Positions 6,948 to 9,385 of a stretch of 9,385 nucleotides of DNA are shown here, piece by piece. A program made the translations under genes and the position numbers. The stretch's first letter is position 1; every line of letters starts with the position of its first letter. Source of the stretch: a bacterium (GTDB lineage: Bacteria > Blakebacterota > Blakebacteria > Blakebacterales > Blakebacteraceae); NCBI GenBank assembly GCA_025774615.1, contig JALGVQ010000114.1, forward strand, positions 1-9,385, in the 5' to 3' direction. The notes under the pieces are model-generated. The model did not search any database. It was not told the DNA's origin and was given only the letters and a program-made list of their open reading frames with translations.

Positions 6948-8162
6948 GTGATCCCGATCGAAGAGGCGCTTGCTATCATCAACAGGCATGAGCCGCCGAT
7001 GGTGACCGAAAGCGTGCAGCTGAGCGAGGCGCTCGACCGGGTCATCACTGAAGATATCACGGCCCCGGAGCCTCTGCCCCGTTGCACGAACAGCGCCATG
7101 GATGGATTTGCCGTCTTCTGGAACGATGTCGAGACGTGGAGTGGAGACGCGCCACCCTCTCTTACCGTAGTCGGGGAGAGCCGGGCGGGAGAACCATATC
7201 ACGATACGGTACTTCCGGGAGAGGCGGTACGGATCAGCACCGGCGCAATGCTGCCCGACGGAGCCGACACGGTGGTGCCCCTGGAGGATGTGGATGACAC
7301 CGGTGATGCGATCATTATCCGGTCGGCAACAGGGCAGCACCAGCACGTCCGGTTCGAGGGTGAAGAGATCCGTACCGGAGACACCCTTCTTTCGAGCGGC
7401 GCCAGACTGACCCCGTCATCACTCGGTCTCCTGGCCTCACTTGGAGTCGGGAACGTGATGGTCTCGACTCCCCCGGCTGTGGGTATCGTGGTGACCGGTC
7501 ACGAACTGGCCGGAGCAGGCGCTGAGATCAAACCATGGCAGGTCCGGGATTCGAACGCCCTCATGCTCGAGACTGCTATACGGAAAGCAGGCGGCAGGGT
7601 CGCCAGCATGAGCAGGTGCGGCGACCTGATCGAGGAGACCGAAGCCGCCATCACCACAGCCGCCGACTCCTCACAGATCGTTCTCGTATCGGGTGGCGTA
7701 TCCGTGGGCCCCCACGATCTGGTGAAGCAGGCCGCCGGGGGGGCCGGATTCAAGCAGATATTCTGGAGGGTGAGTCAGAAACCGGGCAAACCTATGTTCT
7801 TCGCCCGGCGGGATGATCAGCTCCTCTTCGGTCTGCCCGGCAACCCGGTGGCGGTGCTAAACTGTTTCGCGTACTACATCCACCCCCTGCTCCAGAGGAT
7901 GCAGGGCAGACCGTTCAGCTGGGAGACATTGTCGGGTACGATCGACTCCCCATACAAGAACCGGGGAGACCGGAGCTTCTTCCTCCGGGTGGCAGTCAGC
8001 AGAGAGCATCCCGAACCGGTCACCATCACTCCACTCCGGAAACAGGGCTCACACATGCTCTCATCGATGACAGACGCCGACGGATTCCTGCTGATCGAAC
8101 CGGGTCATGCCCTGGAAGCAGGAGATGAAGTCATCGTTCACCTCTATCCCTGGAGGTCGTGA
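6948..8162 (+). CDS. moeA: Molybdopterin molybdenumtransferase MoeA
   Basis: Inserts molybdate into adenylylated molybdopterin, releasing Moco and AMP; acts directly after the MogA domain encoded upstream. The 404 residues equal the usual MoeA length and all three main regions are present. Seen: NSAMDGFAV at 48-56 (Asp52), the STGAMLPDGAD segment at 97-107, TGHEL at 183-187 (often TGDEL in other MoeA), QVRDSNA at 198-204, SGGVSVGPHD at 248-257 (Asp257), KPGKP at 278-282 and GLPGNPVAV at 295-303. The C-terminal domain IV extends to the end, so it is not truncated. The start is GTG 6948, 13 nt after the moaC-mogA stop, with GGAGG well placed. The 3' end runs directly into the MOSC gene: the GGAGG at 8152-8156 sits within the last MoeA codons. 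Confidence 0.96.
   Translation: MIPIEEALAIINRHEPPMVTESVQLSEALDRVITEDITAPEPLPRCTNSAMDGFAVFWNDVETWSGDAPPSLTVVGESRAGEPYHDTVLPGEAVRISTGAMLPDGADTVVPLEDVDDTGDAIIIRSATGQHQHVRFEGEEIRTGDTLLSSGARLTPSSLGLLASLGVGNVMVSTPPAVGIVVTGHELAGAGAEIKPWQVRDSNALMLETAIRKAGGRVASMSRCGDLIEETEAAITTAADSSQIVLVSGGVSVGPHDLVKQAAGGAGFKQIFWRVSQKPGKPMFFARRDDQLLFGLPGNPVAVLNCFAYYIHPLLQRMQGRPFSWETLSGTIDSPYKNRGDRSFFLRVAVSREHPEPVTITPLRKQGSHMLSSMTDADGFLLIEPGHALEAGDEVIVHLYPWRS
8152..8156 (+). promoter_or_regulatory. Ribosome binding site of the MOSC gene
   Basis: GGAGG inside the end of moeA. It lies 8 nt before GTG 8165 but only 2 nt before GTG 8159, so it favours 8165 as the true start. Confidence 0.65.
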
Positions 8163-8164
8163 CC

Positions 8165-8602
8165 GTGGGGACCGTGGAAGCTCTCTCGATCAGCACAGGC
8201 CGGGGAATGGTGAAGGAGCCTGTATCCGAGGCCGAGTTCATCGCCGGACACGGCATCTCGGGTGACGCTCACGCGGGCGACTGGCACCGTCAGGTATCGC
8301 TGCTGCCGGGTGAGAGCATCGATCGGATGAAGGAGAGCATGCCGGAGATTGCCCAGGGCGCCTTCGCGGAGAACATCATCACGCGGGATCTCGATCTGTC
8401 GCTGATACATGTCGGAGACACGATCGTCATCAACAACGAAGTCGTCCTGGAGGTCACCCAGATCGGCAAGGAGTGTCACTCCGCCTGCGCCATCCAGGAA
8501 GTGACCGGAGAATGCATCATGCCGGTCGAAGGTGTTTTTGTCCGGGTCATCAGGGGTGGCGCGGTCAAGCAGGGTGATCTGATAATTCTGGCAGGTCGAT
8601 AA
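8165..8602 (+). CDS. Stand-alone MOSC-domain protein
   Basis: 145-residue single-domain protein of the MOSC family (Moco sulfurase C-terminal type), last gene of the Moco operon. Seen: an N-terminal strand MGTVEALSIS typical of short MOSC proteins, GISGDAHAGDWHRQVSLL at 30-47, FAENI at 67-71, and GKECHSAC at 101-108 followed by GECIMPVEGVFVRV at 115-128, with Cys104, Cys108 and Cys117 as candidate sulfur-carrying residues. The domain family is linked to binding, sulfuration or transfer of Moco; the exact role of short MOSC proteins is not established. The neighbouring hydroxylase family needs a terminal sulfido ligand on Mo, so a role in sulfur or cofactor delivery is an attractive inference. 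GTG 8165 is preferred over GTG 8159, which overlaps the moeA stop, because of the spacing from GGAGG and because it gives a family-typical MGTV start. Confidence 0.9.
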   Translation: MGTVEALSISTGRGMVKEPVSEAEFIAGHGISGDAHAGDWHRQVSLLPGESIDRMKESMPEIAQGAFAENIITRDLDLSLIHVGDTIVINNEVVLEVTQIGKECHSACAIQEVTGECIMPVEGVFVRVIRGGAVKQGDLIILAGR

Positions 8603-8631
8603 TCCGGGTCTGTCCCGTTATCCGGATTATC
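8598..8631. terminator. Stem-loop between convergent operons, possible bidirectional terminator
   Basis: GATAATCCGG at 8598-8607 is the exact reverse complement of CCGGATTATC at 8622-8631: 10 pairs plus a G-T pair, loop about 12 nt. It begins in the last codons of the MOSC gene and sits 35 nt beyond the stop of the minus-strand gene, where a shared terminator would be expected. No T-run follows on either strand, so it is not a canonical intrinsic terminator. The remaining bases to 8666 show nothing else convincing. Confidence 0.5.
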
Positions 8632-8666
8632 TCATCCCCCGCAGAGGAGAGGCACTCCGTGGGAAG

Positions 8667-9059
8667 TCACTCGTCCAGATCGGTATCCAGCCACGCCAGG
8701 GCTTTCTTCCGCGAGCGGAACGTTCCATACGTCACATCGGAACCCTGAAGACTCCGGAATGTCTCGAACATCCGGCCCAGGCCGAAGCCGACATCAGAGG
8801 CGAATACCAGCGCGGTCATCCCGCCCTTCCTGTCTGACCCGGTGTGTTGCTGAGACACACCAGCCAGCTGCTGGGGGACAGTGCCCGAGATATGTTCGAA
8901 GGTCGCGGCAGAAAGATCCCACAATACGCGGTCCGTCGGATCACCGTCGTAAAATTCCTTAATCGCCTGGCTGACCTGTTCACCGGTGAATTCACCACTG
9001 ACGGTGAATATGGTCAGGTCTCTCTTCTGATCTATTTCAATCTCGATTGCTCCGGACAT
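8667..9059 (-). CDS. SpoIIAA/STAS-like small protein
   Basis: 130-residue soluble protein with no signal peptide or membrane segment. It looks like the widespread uncharacterised group of STAS/SpoIIAA-like proteins: a beta strand and FTVSGEFTGEQV near the N-terminus (18-29), VLWDLSAATF at 45-54, an alternating strand-helix segment TALVFASDVGFGLGRMFE at 82-99 and a C-terminal FRSRKKALAWL at 114-124. I see no catalytic motif. Known STAS proteins bind nucleotides or partner proteins; the target of this one is unknown. GAGGAG lies 6 nt before the ATG at 9059 (plus positions 9066-9071). It starts 28 nt after the DUF35 gene, so the two are probably co-transcribed. It is convergent with the Moco operon and probably unrelated to it. 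Confidence 0.72.
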   Translation of the reverse strand: MSGAIEIEIDQKRDLTIFTVSGEFTGEQVSQAIKEFYDGDPTDRVLWDLSAATFEHISGTVPQQLAGVSQQHTGSDRKGGMTALVFASDVGFGLGRMFETFRSLQGSDVTYGTFRSRKKALAWLDTDLDE

Positions 9060-9087
9060 AGCTTACTCCTCACTGACGAGTAGACTG

Positions 9088-9385
9088 TCAGGTGCTTGTT
9101 TTCGACCACGTCGTGCCCGATTTTTCCAGACTGTAATAGACTTTGATGTTCTCTTCCTCATCGAAGATCTGTGGCACTACCTGCAGATCCATACCGATTG
9201 CGATCTCATCATCAGGAACCGTTTCGCCGAACCACGCCAGCGCCCTTCCACCTTCTTCGAGATCGACCACGCCCACCGTGTAGGGGACGACATCCTCGAA
9301 GCCGGTCGGGGCAGCCACGACCTTCGTGAACGTATGCAGAGTGCTTCTGCCGCTCAGTTCGACGAACTCGAAATCGCCACTCATG
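9088..9385 (-). CDS. DUF35 OB-fold acyl-CoA-associated protein (5' partial)
   Basis: C-terminal OB-fold half of a zinc-ribbon/OB-fold (DUF35) protein, a family usually encoded beside thiolases or other acyl-CoA enzymes and thought to bind acyl-CoA or assist the partner. Seen: EFVELSGRSTLHTFTKV, VPYTVGVVDLEEG, and IGMDLQVV followed by YYSLEK, the normal order for the domain; 98 residues are visible. A Met codon lies at 9382-9384, but full-length members have a cysteine-rich zinc ribbon directly before the FVELSGRGT-like strand, so I treat this Met as internal and the gene as running off the window. The one remaining base would be C in the third position of the preceding codon, compatible with Cys. 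The C-terminal tail GTTWSKTST is short and Ser/Thr-rich. Confidence 0.82.
   Translation of the reverse strand, partial: MSGDFEFVELSGRSTLHTFTKVVAAPTGFEDVVPYTVGVVDLEEGGRALAWFGETVPDDEIAIGMDLQVVPQIFDEEENIKVYYSLEKSGTTWSKTST

Noticed and set aside
8159-8164. GTG 8159 as start of the MOSC gene (GTGA overlap with moeA)
   Set aside because: Only 2 nt separate it from GGAGG; GTG 8165 has proper spacing and a family-like N-terminus. The difference is two residues, so this is a preference rather than proof.
1-9385. CRISPR arrays, insertion sequences, tRNA or rRNA genes, phage or defence genes
   Set aside because: I saw no spaced direct repeats, transposase motifs, terminal inverted repeats, tRNA-like cloverleaf or defence-related domain in the window.

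Overview
The window is bacterial chromosomal DNA of fairly high GC content (about 60% by eye), with tightly packed genes and clear GGAG-type ribosome binding sites. It is a molybdenum-enzyme locus. On the plus strand a molybdenum hydroxylase of the xanthine oxidase family is followed by a molybdenum cofactor (Moco) and molybdate-uptake operon. I cannot place the organism from sequence alone. The presence of a probable Moco riboswitch, a MoaC-MogA fusion and a hydroxylase with a GAKEIGEG-type active-site segment would fit an anaerobic or facultative bacterium such as a deltaproteobacterium-like lineage, but that is inference. GATC is strikingly frequent throughout (about 135 by hand count, roughly one per 70 bases).

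Layout. 2-856: FAD-binding subunit of the hydroxylase, missing only its first few codons. 853-3681: one polypeptide that carries both [2Fe-2S] domains and the large molybdopterin-binding domain, overlapping the FAD gene by ATGA. 3682-3850: a structured leader whose fold and position match a Moco riboswitch, with the moaA ribosome binding site in the 3' strand of its closing stem. 3851-8602: moaA, a MOT1-type molybdate transporter, a moaC-mogA fusion, moeA and a stand-alone MOSC-domain gene, all overlapping or within a few bases of each other and therefore very likely one transcript. 8598-8631: a perfect stem between convergent operons. 8667-9385: two minus-strand genes, a SpoIIAA/STAS-like small protein preceded by a DUF35 OB-fold protein that runs off the window.

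How it works together. The transporter would bring in molybdate. MoaA and MoaC make cyclic pyranopterin monophosphate from GTP. MogA adenylylates molybdopterin and MoeA inserts molybdenum. The MOSC protein may handle sulfur or cofactor delivery. The cofactor then matures the neighbouring hydroxylase, and the riboswitch would shut the pathway down when Moco is plentiful. MoaD, MoaE, a cytosine-dinucleotide transferase (MocA) and an XdhC-type sulfuration chaperone are not in the window and must be encoded elsewhere. The minus-strand pair is unrelated in function (acyl-CoA/thiolase-type context for DUF35).
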